A stretch of DNA of 64,000 nucleotides from Roseiarcus sp963798015 (GCA_963798015.1 CAWCSA010000003.1:310001-374000); one strand, 5' to 3'; shown: positions 27,258 to 36,627, counted from the first letter of the stretch. Numbers and translations are program-made. Notes: generated from the letters alone by a model not told the origin.

Positions 27258-28406
27258 CGAATTGGGACTTTTCAATGGGTTATACCAAAGGTCATAACGA
27301 CCGACCGATGTGGGCCCAGTCTCGCATTCCGATGGATGTGACGCGTTCGGGATCGGTGATGAGATTGCGCCATGCGTTGCAGGCGGCGTCGACGATGGCG
27401 TCGTAGTTTTCGAAGACGGTGTTGGAGAGCCAGTTCTGGCGCACATACTGCCAGACGTTCTCGACCGGGTTCAGTTCCGGAGCGCGGGAAGACAGGAAGA
27501 TCGGCGTGATGTTTTCGGGCATGTCGAGCTTGCCCGTGATGTGCCATCCGGCCCGGTCCAGCAGCAGCGCGGCGTGGGCGCCCGGAGCGATGTTGCGCGC
27601 GATTTCGTCGAGGTGAAGCTGCATCATCTCGGTGTCGGCGTAGGGCAACGCCAAGGCGGCTCCGACGCCCCGCGCCGGGCAGATCGCGCCGAACAGATAG
27701 GCGTTGGCGTAGCGCTGATCGGCGGGCTGTCGCGGTCGCGTTCCGCGCCTCGCCCATTGGCGGACAAGGCCGTTCTTCTGGCCAATTCGGGCCTCATCCT
27801 GGAACCAGATTTCGACCGGCGTCGCCTCGGGCAGGCCTTCGAGATGAGCCGTCAGCGCGCGCGGAAAGTTTTTTTGAAAGCCTCGACGATCCGCTCGTCC
27901 TGCGCCGGATGACGCGGCCTTGCGCTTATGTGCGAGAAGCCGATCTTGTGCAGGAGTTTCCCGACATAGCGGGGATGAAAGTCGACGCCGAACCGCTCGG
28001 CGATGACCCGCTTGAGATCGACCCGCCGCCAGCGCACGACCCCGTCTTTTGCCCGATCCGGGCCGGCTTCCACGATCTGCGAAAACGCCGCCATCTGCTC
28101 TTCCGACAGGCGCGGCTTGGGGCCATCCGTCCAGTTGTCGATCAGGCCCTCCGGCCCCGACGCGTTGAAGCGATGGACCCAATCGCGCAGCGTCTGGCGA
28201 TCCATGCCGCCGATCTTCGCCGCCGACCCGCGATCCATTCCATCCCGAACCGCAGCCAGTGACAGAAGCCGACGGCTCTGGTTGACGGTCTTCGACCGCC
28301 GGGCCAAACCCCAAATCTCCTCGACCGAGTAGTCCTCTCGCAACCTCACCGCTGACGGCATGGCCCAATCCTCCATGCCGCCTTGAATCAGACCAGACCC
28401 AATTCG
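27258..28406 (-). mobile_element. IS630 family insertion sequence
   Basis: About 1.15 kb holding one transposase gene and bounded by 9-bp inverted ends, cgaattggg at 27258-27266 and its complement cccaattcg at 28398-28406. No flanking TA duplication is obvious, so the outer limits are approximate. A second, solitary copy of its transposase-downstream end lies at 6778-6805. Confidence 0.75.
27292..28376 (-). CDS. IS630 transposase, two frames joined by probable -1 frameshifting
   Basis: Frame 1 (28376 to 27852, 174 codons) holds the helix-turn-helix part: SAAKIGGMDRQTLRDWVHRF and a winged-helix VDFHPRYVGKLLHKIGFSH. Frame 2 (to 27292) holds the DDE catalytic part: PVEIWFQDEARIGQKNG, AALLLDRAGWHITGKLD and PELNPVENVWQYVRQNWLS. 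They meet at a run of seven A residues on the coding strand (plus-strand T7 at 27869-27875). A -1 slip there gives F-K-K-N-F-P-R-A-L, the expected family sequence. This is the usual way IS630 members regulate transposase, so the gene is probably functional. Confidence 0.85.
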
Positions 28407-28670
28407 GGAATCCCCCCCGTAAGTCAGCCGGCGGGGCCTTTGGTATTACAGCCGTTTGGAATAAAAAAATCTCCCGATTCCCACCTACGCAAGATGGTCT
28501 ACGTGCGCAGGGTGCTCAAACATCATTTCCGATCCTTTCAATCGCCGCCCGCGCCGGCCATCCAATCCGACCAACAGAAATGTATAACACGATATTCTGT
28601 TTTTAAAAAGACATTGCAGTGCTTTTATAGCGTTAGCTGTCGGTCGGCGCCCTGTTCCCCTAAGTGCTTA

Positions 28671-28831
28671 CCGTCATAGCCGGGCTTGACCCGGCCATCC
28701 ACGCAGCGCCGCTCAAGGACGCGGCCGATATCGACACGGCGGAGACTTGCGCAACAAAGCTCTCCCGCATCGCAGCTTGCTTCCATTCCTCGCGCCGAAC
28801 CGCGTGGATGCGGGGTCAAGCCCGGCTATGA
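28671..28831. repeat. Intergenic inverted repeat with ~31-bp arms
   Basis: The left arm (28671-28703, containing gtcatagccgggcttgac) and the right arm (28801-28831, containing gtcaagcccggctatgac) are near-perfect reverse complements about 97 bp apart. The motif resembles the abundant intergenic palindromic elements of rhizobia and methanotrophic alphaproteobacteria. No gene is seen in the surrounding 28407-28892 stretch. Confidence 0.7.
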
Positions 28832-28892
28832 CGCCTTGTTCCGCCGCAACTCCTCGGCAAGCGGGTGCGCCAATGCCTGGTGTTGACGGATT

Positions 28893-28908
28893 ATGCACGT
28901 TAATGCAT
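28893..28908. promoter_or_regulatory. Candidate palindromic operator before the DeoR gene
   Basis: ATGCA and TGCAT half-sites are separated by six bases, 36 bp before the ATG of the DeoR-family gene. A TTGACG box (28883-28888) overlaps the same region. It is a plausible autoregulatory site, but the evidence is only positional. Confidence 0.4.
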
Positions 28909-28944
28909 GATGTGACTATACCCTCATCTTGATCGTCCGCGTTC

Positions 28945-29724
28945 ATGTCGATTATCGCCGCCGAAAGACAGCAACAAATCCTCGAACAGCTCGGCCGCGA
29001 TGGACGGGTGCTGGCGGCTTCGCTCGCCGAGACCTTCGCCACTTCGGAAGACACGATCCGCCGCGATCTTCGCGATCTGGCCGGGCGTGGCCTCTGCCGC
29101 CGCGTCTATGGCGGCGCGCTGCCGGTTTCGCCGGCTTCGAGCTGGGCTCAAATCCGCGCCGGCGAGGCGACCGATCGCAAGGCGGCGCTTGGAAGGGCGT
29201 TGGCGGCCCTCGTCCAGCCGAACTCGTTCGTCTTCATTGACGCAGGGTCGACAAACCTCGCGGCCGTGAAGGCTTTTCCCGACGATCTTCGGTTCACCGT
29301 GGCGACGCATGATCCGGCGATCGCCGCGGCCTTGCTGGCCAAGCCCAAGGTCACGCTCTGGCTGATTGGAGGCCGGGTGAGCCGCGAGGTCGGCGCGGCG
29401 CTTGGCGGCCGGACTTTGGCCGACGTCGAGGCGTTGCGCCCCGCGCTTGCGCTCCTCGGCGTCTGCGCGCTCGATCCGGTAGCAGGATTGGCCGTCTTCG
29501 ATCCGGAGGACGCCGAGATCAAACGGGCGCTTCTGCGCAACTCTGGCCGCGTCGCTGCCGCGGTCCTTAACGAAAAGCTTGAAACCGGCGCTCCGTTTGC
29601 TATCGGCCGGGCCGAAAGCCTTGAGAGCGTGGTCCTCGAAGCGGACACGCCTGGGTCTGTCGCACGCGCCTTCGGCGATCGCGGAATCTCCGTTCTCCGC
29701 GCGCAGCCTGTTGAAGCCGCTTAG
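28945..29724 (+). CDS. DeoR/GlpR family transcriptional regulator
   Basis: A 259-residue DeoR-type repressor. The N-terminal winged helix contains ERQQQILEQLGRDGRVL and TFATSEDTIRRDLRDLAGRG, followed by CRRVYGGALP. The C-terminal phosphosugar-sensing domain has the FIDAGSTN motif and LIGGRVSREVGAALGG. Such regulators sense a sugar phosphate and repress nearby transport or catabolic genes. It directly precedes an MFS gene on the same strand (about 58 bp), its most likely target. Confidence 0.9.
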   Translation: MSIIAAERQQQILEQLGRDGRVLAASLAETFATSEDTIRRDLRDLAGRGLCRRVYGGALPVSPASSWAQIRAGEATDRKAALGRALAALVQPNSFVFIDAGSTNLAAVKAFPDDLRFTVATHDPAIAAALLAKPKVTLWLIGGRVSREVGAALGGRTLADVEALRPALALLGVCALDPVAGLAVFDPEDAEIKRALLRNSGRVAAAVLNEKLETGAPFAIGRAESLESVVLEADTPGSVARAFGDRGISVLRAQPVEAA

Positions 29725-29782
29725 CCGCCGCGCCCACGCCAACTGTTTTCGCCGTTCTTTCATGCATGCCGGACAAACCCAA

Positions 29783-30952
29783 ATGACCGACGCGCGTCTC
29801 GAGCTTGCCCCTGACAGGATTGTGGCGCCGCCCTGGGCGCGGCGCCTGGCGACGCTCGGCGCCTTCGTGGCGAATGGCGTAGGAATCGGCTGCTGGGCGG
29901 CCGCTATCCCACGGGTCAAGGGGGATCTCGCCCTTTCCGATGCAACGCTTAGCGTCGCGCTTCTAGCTTTTGCCGCCGGCGCGATCATTGCGATGCCGCT
30001 CATGGGTCTTTTCGCCCATCGTCTGCGGAGTGGACCGGCGTCGGTCATCGCCGGCTTCGGCTTCGCAGCCGCTCTTGCCGCCCTTGGCTTTGCCCGGTCG
30101 CTGGAGACCTTGTCCCTCGCGACGTTCCTTGCGGGAGCGACCCAAGGGGCGATGGACATCGCGATGAACGCCAACGCGAGCGACATCGAACGCCGCTGGG
30201 GGAGGCCGATCATGTCCTCCTTTCACGCCGGATTCAGCCTGGGCGGCGTAGCGGGCGCCGTGTTGGGCGGGTGGCTCGGGGGATTCGGAACGGTCTCGGG
30301 TCTCATGGGGCCCGCTTTGCTTGCATCGCTGGTCGTCGCCGTCTCGGCTCCGATTCTGGCGGGCGAGGGCCAGGGTTTCGGCGGCGCGTCGTTTGCGGCG
30401 CCCAGCCGGCGCCTCTTGCCGCTTGCTGCGCTGGCGTTTGTATCGATGTCGACCGAAGGCGCGGTCGGCGACTGGAGCGGAACCTATCTCGCGCGCTCGG
30501 GTGTGGCGCCCGGCTTTGCCGCGGCCGCCTACGCGGCCTTTTCGCTATTGATGATCACCGGCAGGCTTGTCGGCGATCGGATCGTCGCCGCTGCAGGACC
30601 ACGCGCCACGGTTGGCCTGGGCGCCCTCATCGCCGCGTCGGGGCTCGCGGTCAGCGCCGCATCGCCGGGGCTCGCGGGCGGCATCGTCGGCTTCGGACTA
30701 GTCGGCGCGGGCCTTGCCAACGTTGTGCCTGTCATCTTTAGCGTTGCTGGGCGGACGGGGTCATCGCCGGCGGCTGGAATCGCGTCGGCGGCGACCTCGG
30801 GCTATGCAGGTCTGCTGATCGGGCCGGTCGTCATCGGCGCTGTCGCTTCCGCCTCTGATCTGCGTTCGGCGATCGCCATGCTGGCGGGTGTTGCGCTTAT
30901 CGTGGCCGTGCTCGCTTCGTCGAGAGCCGGAGGCCTCGCGCGCGAGCCGTAA
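29783..30952 (+). CDS. MFS transporter, YbjJ-like
   Basis: A 389-residue 12-helix transporter. The opening GVGIGCWAAAIPRVKGDLAL followed by SDATLSVALL, and the later MNANASDIERRWGRPIMSSF segment, are characteristic of YbjJ-type major facilitators, whose substrates are unknown but often sugar-like. The frame is open upstream into the DeoR gene; the ATG at 29783, preceded by GGACAAACCC, is preferred, and an in-frame ATG at 29762 is possible. It is probably co-transcribed with and controlled by the DeoR regulator. Confidence 0.86.
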   Translation: MTDARLELAPDRIVAPPWARRLATLGAFVANGVGIGCWAAAIPRVKGDLALSDATLSVALLAFAAGAIIAMPLMGLFAHRLRSGPASVIAGFGFAAALAALGFARSLETLSLATFLAGATQGAMDIAMNANASDIERRWGRPIMSSFHAGFSLGGVAGAVLGGWLGGFGTVSGLMGPALLASLVVAVSAPILAGEGQGFGGASFAAPSRRLLPLAALAFVSMSTEGAVGDWSGTYLARSGVAPGFAAAAYAAFSLLMITGRLVGDRIVAAAGPRATVGLGALIAASGLAVSAASPGLAGGIVGFGLVGAGLANVVPVIFSVAGRTGSSPAAGIASAATSGYAGLLIGPVVIGAVASASDLRSAIAMLAGVALIVAVLASSRAGGLAREP

Positions 30953-30969
30953 CACGCGATCAATTGTGC

Positions 30970-31247
30970 GCTCGCCTCGGTCAACGCCCTGCGCTTCTTT
31001 CCGGGCCTCGGCGTCAGGGTCGAGCGTTTCATGATGGCTCAACCTTCCGATCCCGCCGCTACGGCAAGGCCGAGCGCTCGGTTCAGATAAGCCTGCGCGA
31101 GTGGCCGAAGCCAATGCCTACAGCACCTCCGAGGAACGCTCCGCCGAACTAACCATCTGGCTGCAGCGCTACAACTGGCGTCGCCCTCATGGCAGTATCG
31201 GCGGAAAGCCCCTGGGGAGCTTCTGGCTTACAGGCAAGCAACGTTGA
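30970..31247 (+). mobile_element. IS481-type transposase remnant
   Basis: Frameshifted pieces of an IS481 transposase C-terminus: LGVRVERFMM, then RSRRYGKAERSVQISLREW in one frame, and AYSTSEERSAELTIWLQRYN and RRPHGSIGGKP in the next, ending at a stop at 31245-31247. The N-terminal two thirds and both ends are missing. The gene is dead. Confidence 0.75.
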
Positions 31248-31264
31248 AGCAAGGATCCGGGCCT

Positions 31265-32041
31265 ATGGAAATAACTGTCAGCCAGATTAGCCGATATGTC
31301 GTAAAAGGGCTCTCGGAAGAGACGATGCCCGAAGTTCGGCTCTCCGCCGGCACAGGACTGCCGGGGGACCGGCGCTATGCTCTGGCCCTTCCGACAACGG
31401 CGTTCGATGAAGCCGATCCCCGCCCTCTTCCAAAGACCCAATTCGCAGTGCTCATGAGATATGAGGGCCTCGCGAGCATAGCGACCAAGTTTGACCGGGA
31501 TACCTCAGTTCTGGAATTACGACACCGCGACGGACGAGCGGTCAGAGGCGACCTTCGGACGAGCGAGGGGCGAAGAGCAATTGAGAAAGACATAGCGAGA
31601 CATCTCTCGGGAAAAATATCGGGGGATTTGCGTATCGTCCGGGCCGAAGGCCATCGCTTCACCGACGTCAGCGTGGTCTCGCCGGAAATGATGGAGGCAG
31701 TGTCCCTCATCAACCTTGGGTCGGTGCGCGATTTCGAGAAGCGGATCGATCGTAAGGTCGACCCTCGCAGGTTCAGGGCGAACTTTCTCATCGATGGTCT
31801 GGCGCCCTGGCAGGAATTCGATCTTCTGGGAAAAGAGATCCGGATCGGAGACGCCAGGTTGCGCGTCGAAAGTCGAACCAGACGCTGCGCGGCGACCGAA
31901 GTGAATCCGGACACAGCGGAGCGGGATATCCGCTTGCCCGCGGAGCTTCTCAAGCAATACAGCCACGGTGATATGGGAGTCTACCTGACCGTCCTCTCCG
32001 ACGGAATCGTCGGGCAGGGCGACTCGATTCAGTTGCTTTAA
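31265..32041 (+). CDS. MOSC domain-containing protein
   Basis: A 258-residue protein starting MEITVSQISRYVVKGLSEET. The N-terminal beta-barrel part (LPGDRRYALALP) precedes a MOSC core with RRFRANFLIDGLAPWQEFDL and the conserved cysteine segment RTRRCAATEVNPDTAERDI, where the Cys is the presumed sulfur or molybdenum-cofactor ligand. Family members transfer sulfur or reduce N-hydroxylated compounds. The codon start follows directly after the IS481 debris, and AAGGA lies about 11 bases upstream. Its promoter may have been affected by that insertion. Confidence 0.85.
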   Translation: MEITVSQISRYVVKGLSEETMPEVRLSAGTGLPGDRRYALALPTTAFDEADPRPLPKTQFAVLMRYEGLASIATKFDRDTSVLELRHRDGRAVRGDLRTSEGRRAIEKDIARHLSGKISGDLRIVRAEGHRFTDVSVVSPEMMEAVSLINLGSVRDFEKRIDRKVDPRRFRANFLIDGLAPWQEFDLLGKEIRIGDARLRVESRTRRCAATEVNPDTAERDIRLPAELLKQYSHGDMGVYLTVLSDGIVGQGDSIQLL

Positions 32042-32189
32042 AAGTCGTCGACGAAGCGCCTCCAATCCGGCAATTGTCGATGATCGCGGCAGCGGCCAAA
32101 TGATGTTTCGGGCACAATGGGAGCTGAACGCGGCGCTTGCTGTTCGCAGTTGCCCGACGAGGATCGATCAAAGTGAAAAACACCGCCCG

Positions 32190-32582
32190 TTAGTTCAGCA
32201 CCCGCTTTCCGCCCGGAAAGTCGAGCGAGAAGGCTGGGATCGAAACCTCAAAACTCCGTCCGTCCGGACCGACCATCCTATATTCGCCAACCATGAGTCC
32301 GCTCGGCGTGGTCAACGGGCAGCCTGAGGTGTAACTGAATGACTTGCCCGGCTCGATCGTCGGTTGCTCGCCGACGACGCCGGGTCCGCGCACCTCCTGC
32401 TGTCGCCCGTTGGCGTCGGTGATCCGCCAGTGGCGCTCCATCAGCGTCACTGAATTGTCGCCGAGATTGACGATCTCGATCGCATAGCGCCAGAAATAGC
32501 GCTGTTCGTCCGGATCGGAGCGTTCCGGATCGAAGGTCGGCTCGACGGTGACTTTGACCTGATGCGTGACAGCTTCGTACAT
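32190..32582 (-). CDS. apaG: ApaG (Co2+/Mg2+ efflux-associated) protein
   Basis: A 130-residue single-domain ApaG protein with YFWRYAIEIVNLGDNSVTLM, ERHWRITDANGRQQEVRGPG and SGCPLTTPSGLMVGEY, the conserved fibronectin-III-like core. The length is normal. ApaG has been linked to metal resistance and Ap4A metabolism in enterobacteria, but its direct role is unclear. It is divergent from argE, with 80 bp between the starts, and converges on the MOSC gene. Confidence 0.95.
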   Translation of the reverse strand: MYEAVTHQVKVTVEPTFDPERSDPDEQRYFWRYAIEIVNLGDNSVTLMERHWRITDANGRQQEVRGPGVVGEQPTIEPGKSFSYTSGCPLTTPSGLMVGEYRMVGPDGRSFEVSIPAFSLDFPGGKRVLN

Positions 32583-32662
32583 GCAATCCTCATTCTAGCG
32601 GCGCGGATCGCGCCGTCCACTGCCTCCATGGGTTCGTCTGGCGCTTTTGTCCGAGCGGCCGG

Positions 32663-33829
32663 ATGACGGGCAAAGACCGTCTCGCCGAGGCCAAGGCGCT
32701 GCTCACGCGGCTGATCGCCTTCGAGAGCGTCAGCGACGCCTCCAACCTGCCGCTTATCGACTTTGTCGAGGGCTACCTGCGCGAGCACGGGCTTGAATCG
32801 CGGCGTGCGCCGAACGCAGCCGGCGACAAGGCCGCGATCCTTGCCACAATCGGGCCTCGCGTCGATGGCGGCGTGGTCCTGTCGGGCCATACCGACGTCG
32901 TGCCGGTCGAGGGGCAGCCATGGTCGAGCCCGCCGTTCACGTTACGCGAGGCGTTCGGGCGCCTTTACGGCCGCGGCGCCTGCGACATGAAGGGCTTCGA
33001 CGCCTGCGTGCTGGCGATGGCGCCAATGTTCCGGGACGCCGGCCTCAAGCGCCCGATCCACATCGTGCTGAGCTACGACGAGGAGACCACCTGCCTCGGC
33101 TCGCGCGATATCATCGCCCGCTTCGGCAAGGACGAGCCGCTTCCGGCCGCGGTCATCATCGGCGAGCCGACCATGATGGCGGTCGCCGACGCGCATAAGA
33201 GCGTTGCGACTTTTCGCACGGTGGTGACCGGGCATGAAGCCCATTCCGCGCTGCCGGCGCTTGGCGCGAACGCCGTCGCGGCGGCGGCGGATGTGGTCAG
33301 CGAGATCGGCCGGCTCGCGCGCGTCTACGAGGAAGGCCCGCTCGACCCGCGCTTCACCCCGCCTTACTCGACCCTGCATGTCGGCATCATCCGCGGCGGG
33401 ACGGTGCGCAACATCCTGGCGCGCGAATGCGTGTTCGATTGGGAGTTTCGCGGCCTGCCGGGCGCCACGACCGCCTCGGCGCTCGCGAAGGTTCAGGCGT
33501 TCGTCGACGCCGTGGCGACGCCGAGGCTGACGCGCTTCGTCAAGGGCCCCTCGATTGTGACCACGATCGAGGTCGACGTTCCCCCGCTCGCGGCTGACGC
33601 GGGTTCCGCGGCCGGAACGCTGGCGCTGAGGCTCACCCGCTCCAACAGCGCGATTGCCGTCTCTTTCGCCACCGAAGCCGGCCACTTTCAGGGCGCCGGC
33701 CTGCCGACCATCGTCTGCGGGCCGGGCTCGATCGATATGGCGCACAAGCCGGACGAATTCGTGGACGAGGCGCAGCTCGTCGCGTGCTTGGAATTCCTAG
33801 AACGCCTCGCCGAGGACTTGTCGGGCTGA
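32663..33829 (+). CDS. argE: Acetylornithine deacetylase
   Basis: A 388-residue M20 zinc hydrolase. It shows the metal-site motif SGHTDVVPVEGQPW, GRGACDMKGFDACVL, and the catalytic acid region YDEETTCLGSRD followed by IGEPTMM. A dimerisation domain insertion (TGHEAHSALPALGANAV) lies in the middle, and there is a C-terminal His region (GSIDMAHKPDEFV). It releases ornithine from N2-acetylornithine in arginine synthesis. The length and order fit the alphaproteobacterial ArgE. It is monocistronic or leads into the LssY-like gene 100 bp on. Confidence 0.92.
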   Translation: MTGKDRLAEAKALLTRLIAFESVSDASNLPLIDFVEGYLREHGLESRRAPNAAGDKAAILATIGPRVDGGVVLSGHTDVVPVEGQPWSSPPFTLREAFGRLYGRGACDMKGFDACVLAMAPMFRDAGLKRPIHIVLSYDEETTCLGSRDIIARFGKDEPLPAAVIIGEPTMMAVADAHKSVATFRTVVTGHEAHSALPALGANAVAAAADVVSEIGRLARVYEEGPLDPRFTPPYSTLHVGIIRGGTVRNILARECVFDWEFRGLPGATTASALAKVQAFVDAVATPRLTRFVKGPSIVTTIEVDVPPLAADAGSAAGTLALRLTRSNSAIAVSFATEAGHFQGAGLPTIVCGPGSIDMAHKPDEFVDEAQLVACLEFLERLAEDLSG

Positions 33830-33929
33830 CATTCGCCAACTCGGTTCTGCTCTTGCCGCAGCCCCCCGACCCGGGCAGGTTCGCTCGTCGCCGCGAATCG
33901 CCAAGACAAATCGCAAAAAATCGCGGCCT

Positions 33930-34760
33930 TTGGGTTGGGGTTGGAGGTTGAGGCTTCTCACGCTCATCTATCGGCGCCTGGCCGTCTTCGCGCTGGGCGC
34001 CTTCAGCGTCTGGCTGATCGTCTTCGTTTTTCGCTTCACCGACCGCAGGGCGCCGACAGTTCTGGCGCTGAGCCTGGTCTACGCGCTCGCAGCTTACGTG
34101 ATCCTGCCGCGCATCGTGCGCATGAGCCTCAAGATCCTGCAACGCAAGAAGGTGCCGAGTTTTACCGTCACCGGCGACGGATTTCCAGGAGACCCGGTCA
34201 ACCTCGTTCTCATCGGCGAGTTCAGCAAACTTCGCGCCGCCTTTCTCGCGGCCGGCTGGACGGAAGCGGAGCGGCTCAATCTGAGCAGCTCCTGGCGGAT
34301 GGTCGTGGCCTTCGTGCTCAACCGGCCCTATCCCGCCGCGCCGTTCAGCACGCTCTTTTTGTTCGGGCGCGGCCAGGACGTTGGCTTCCAGAAGGCGATC
34401 GACATGAGCCCGCGCAAGCGCCATCACGTCCGTTTCTGGGGGCTGAGCCTGGAGCGAAATGACGAGCCGTTGAACAATCCGGAATTCTGGCTGAACGCCG
34501 ATCGTCCTCCGACCGGCCAATCCGCACTTTGGGTCGGGGCCGGGACGCGGGACACCGGCCTCTCCTTCACCAAGTTCACTTTCCAGTTCACGCACGCGAC
34601 CGACGACGACGTTAACGTCGAGCGCGACTTCATCGTTTCCGAGCTCAAAAGGAGCGGCGCCATCGGCGACGTGATCTGGCGGCGCGCCGGGGAAACGCTT
34701 GTCGTCCGCGTCAATCGCTACGTGACGGACGGCGAGGTGGCGGCGGCGAAACTGAGCTGA
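33930..34760 (+). CDS. LssY C-terminal domain membrane protein
   Basis: A 276-residue protein with two N-terminal membrane segments (about residues 12-33 and 42-60), followed by a soluble domain with FLAAGWTEAERLNLSSS, FLFGRGQDVGFQKAID and RKRHHVRFWGL. This is the LssY_C domain found behind PAP2 phosphatases and alone in other proteins. Its function is unknown. The start is uncertain: TTG at 33930 is used, and an in-frame TTG at 33948 is an alternative. The GNAT gene follows after 11 bp and is probably co-transcribed. Confidence 0.75.
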   Translation: MGWGWRLRLLTLIYRRLAVFALGAFSVWLIVFVFRFTDRRAPTVLALSLVYALAAYVILPRIVRMSLKILQRKKVPSFTVTGDGFPGDPVNLVLIGEFSKLRAAFLAAGWTEAERLNLSSSWRMVVAFVLNRPYPAAPFSTLFLFGRGQDVGFQKAIDMSPRKRHHVRFWGLSLERNDEPLNNPEFWLNADRPPTGQSALWVGAGTRDTGLSFTKFTFQFTHATDDDVNVERDFIVSELKRSGAIGDVIWRRAGETLVVRVNRYVTDGEVAAAKLS

Positions 34761-34771
34761 GGGAAGACCTT

Positions 34772-35614
34772 GTGGGCGATAAGAGTCTCGTTCTGCACAG
34801 GATGACCGAAGCTGATCTCGCGCTCGCCCTCGAATGGGCGGCGGCCGAGGGCTGGAATCCCGGCCCTCATGACGCGCGTTGTTTTTACGCCGCCGATCCT
34901 GAGGGGTTCTTTCTCGGCGAACGCGATGGCGTTCCGATCGGCTGCGTCTCCGCCGTTCGCTACGGTTCGGGCTTCGGATTCCTGGGCCTCTACATCGTCA
35001 AGGCGGAGCATCGCGGGCAAGGCTTCGGCCTTGAACTGTGGCGGGCTGCTTTGGACCGTCTCGGCGACCGCGTGATCGGTCTCGACGGCGTCGTCGCCCA
35101 GCAGGAAAACTATCGCAAGTCGGGTTTCCAACTCGCGTTCCGCAACATCCGTCAGAAGGGCAGGGGCGGCGGCGCGGCGCCTCCCGGTCTGACCGACCTT
35201 GCGGCGATCCCGATCGACGAAATCCTGCGATACGACGAGACTGCTTTCCCCGCGCAACGCACGGAATTTCTCAAGTCCTGGATCGGTCAGCCGCAAGCGG
35301 TGGCGCTTGGCCTCGTCGATGGGCGAAGGCTGAAGGGGTATGGCGTTCTGAGGGCGTGCCGGGAGGGATTCAAAATCGGACCGTTATTCGCCGACGATGA
35401 GGAAACCGCCGATTGTGTCTTTTCAGGCTTGCTCGCTCGCGCCCCCGGCGCGCCCGTCTTCCTTGACACGCCTGAAGCCAATCCGACCGCCGTCGCGCTT
35501 GCGGCGCGCTATGCGATGACGCCCGTTTTCGAAACCGCGCGCATGTACAAGAACGGAACCCCGCACATGGGGCTCGATCGCTGCTTTGGGGTGACGACCT
35601 TCGAACTCGGGTAA
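34772..35614 (+). CDS. GNAT family N-acetyltransferase
   Basis: A 280-residue protein whose N-terminal half is a GNAT domain: LHRMTEADLALALEWAAAEG, then the acetyl-CoA loop IVKAEHRGQGFGLELW. The C-terminal half (from about residue 150) is a second alpha/beta domain of the YitH/HolE type, with KIGPLFADDEETADCVFSGL. The substrate is unknown. The start is a GTG directly downstream of the LssY-like gene, so the two are probably one transcript. Confidence 0.85.
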   Translation: MGDKSLVLHRMTEADLALALEWAAAEGWNPGPHDARCFYAADPEGFFLGERDGVPIGCVSAVRYGSGFGFLGLYIVKAEHRGQGFGLELWRAALDRLGDRVIGLDGVVAQQENYRKSGFQLAFRNIRQKGRGGGAAPPGLTDLAAIPIDEILRYDETAFPAQRTEFLKSWIGQPQAVALGLVDGRRLKGYGVLRACREGFKIGPLFADDEETADCVFSGLLARAPGAPVFLDTPEANPTAVALAARYAMTPVFETARMYKNGTPHMGLDRCFGVTTFELG

Positions 35615-35636
35615 CGCAGGCGAGTCCAACAAGCGC

Positions 35637-36029
35637 TCACCAGCGCTCGCGCTGCCCGGAGTCGCGCACGGTCATGACTTCGACCCGACCACGCGGACCA
35701 ATCCACCCGGACACAATCCAGCTTGTGAGGCTGACGACGATCGCGGCGAAAACCGCGGACCAGAACCCCGCGACCAGAAACCCGGGCAGGAACCAGGAGA
35801 CGAGCATGATCATCAATGCGTTGATCACGAGCAGGAACAGCCCGAGCGTGAGCAACGTGATCGGCAGGGTGAGGATGATGATGATCGGGCGCACGAAAGC
35901 GTTGATGACGCCGAGAAGCAGCGCCGCGGCGATCAGCGTCCCGGTCGAATTGAATGCGACCAGGCCCATCTTCGAGGCGAGCCAGAGGCCGATTGCGACC
36001 ACTGCCGCGCGAATAAGGAACCCTTCCAC
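35637..36029 (-). CDS. 4-TM phage holin superfamily IV protein
   Basis: A 130-residue membrane protein with about four helices: IRAAVVAIGLWLASKM, LIAAALLLGVINAFVRPIII, LFLLVINALMIMLVSWFLPG and FWSAVFAAIVVSLTSWIVSG. The INAFVRPIIIILTLPITLLT stretch is the signature of the mycobacterial 4TMS holin-like family (PF04020), a widespread chromosomal group that is not prophage-derived. The function is unknown. No phage genes are nearby. Confidence 0.88.
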   Translation of the reverse strand: MEGFLIRAAVVAIGLWLASKMGLVAFNSTGTLIAAALLLGVINAFVRPIIIILTLPITLLTLGLFLLVINALMIMLVSWFLPGFLVAGFWSAVFAAIVVSLTSWIVSGWIGPRGRVEVMTVRDSGQRERW

Positions 36030-36144
36030 GGGGCAGCCCTCCTGTTTAATCGCTTCATTTAGCGATCGAGGGCGCGATCCGCTAGGGCGGGATGCGATGA
36101 CACGCGGGCGCGGACTGGCTATCTAGGGCGCAGAGGTTAGCCCC

Positions 36145-36627
36145 ATGCCCGAAGACGCCAAGCGCCCCGTCGCCCTTCTCGCCGCCGAGGCGCCGCCGCG
36201 CCCGTTTCGCACCAACTATCCCGAGCCGTTCGCTTCCCGCATGTCCGGACGCGACAAGCGGCCGCTTGGCGACTTGTTTGGGCTGGCGAATTTCGGCGTC
36301 AATATCACGCGCCTTACGCCCGGCGGCTCCTCGGCTCTCCGCCACGCCCACACGAAGCAGGACGAGTTCGTTTACATCCTCGAAGGGCGCCCGACCTTGG
36401 TCACCGACGCTGGCCGGACGGCACTTCGCCCCGGTATGTGCGCCGGCTTCAAGGCGGGAAGCGGTGACGCTCATTGCCTGGTCAACGAAACCGGCGCGGA
36501 TGTCGTCTACCTCGAAATGGGCGATCGCACTGCGGGTGACGCGGTGGACTATCCGGACGACGATCTCGCGGTGGTGACGATCGACGGCAAGCGACGGATG
36601 GCGCACAAGGACGGCGCGCCATACTGA
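36145..36627 (+). CDS. Cupin domain-containing protein
   Basis: A 160-residue single-domain cupin. Motif 1 reads SALRHAHTKQDEFVYILEGR and motif 2 AGFKAGSGDAHCLVNETG, with the His/Glu/His metal ligands largely present. The N-terminus (about 40 residues) resembles the cupins that handle sugar or aromatic substrates, but no substrate can be named. It is divergent from the holin-like gene and appears to stand alone. Confidence 0.86.
   Translation: MPEDAKRPVALLAAEAPPRPFRTNYPEPFASRMSGRDKRPLGDLFGLANFGVNITRLTPGGSSALRHAHTKQDEFVYILEGRPTLVTDAGRTALRPGMCAGFKAGSGDAHCLVNETGADVVYLEMGDRTAGDAVDYPDDDLAVVTIDGKRRMAHKDGAPY

Noticed and set aside
35637..36029. Prophage holin
   Set aside because: Superfamily IV holin-like proteins are common chromosomal membrane proteins, and no other phage gene is nearby.
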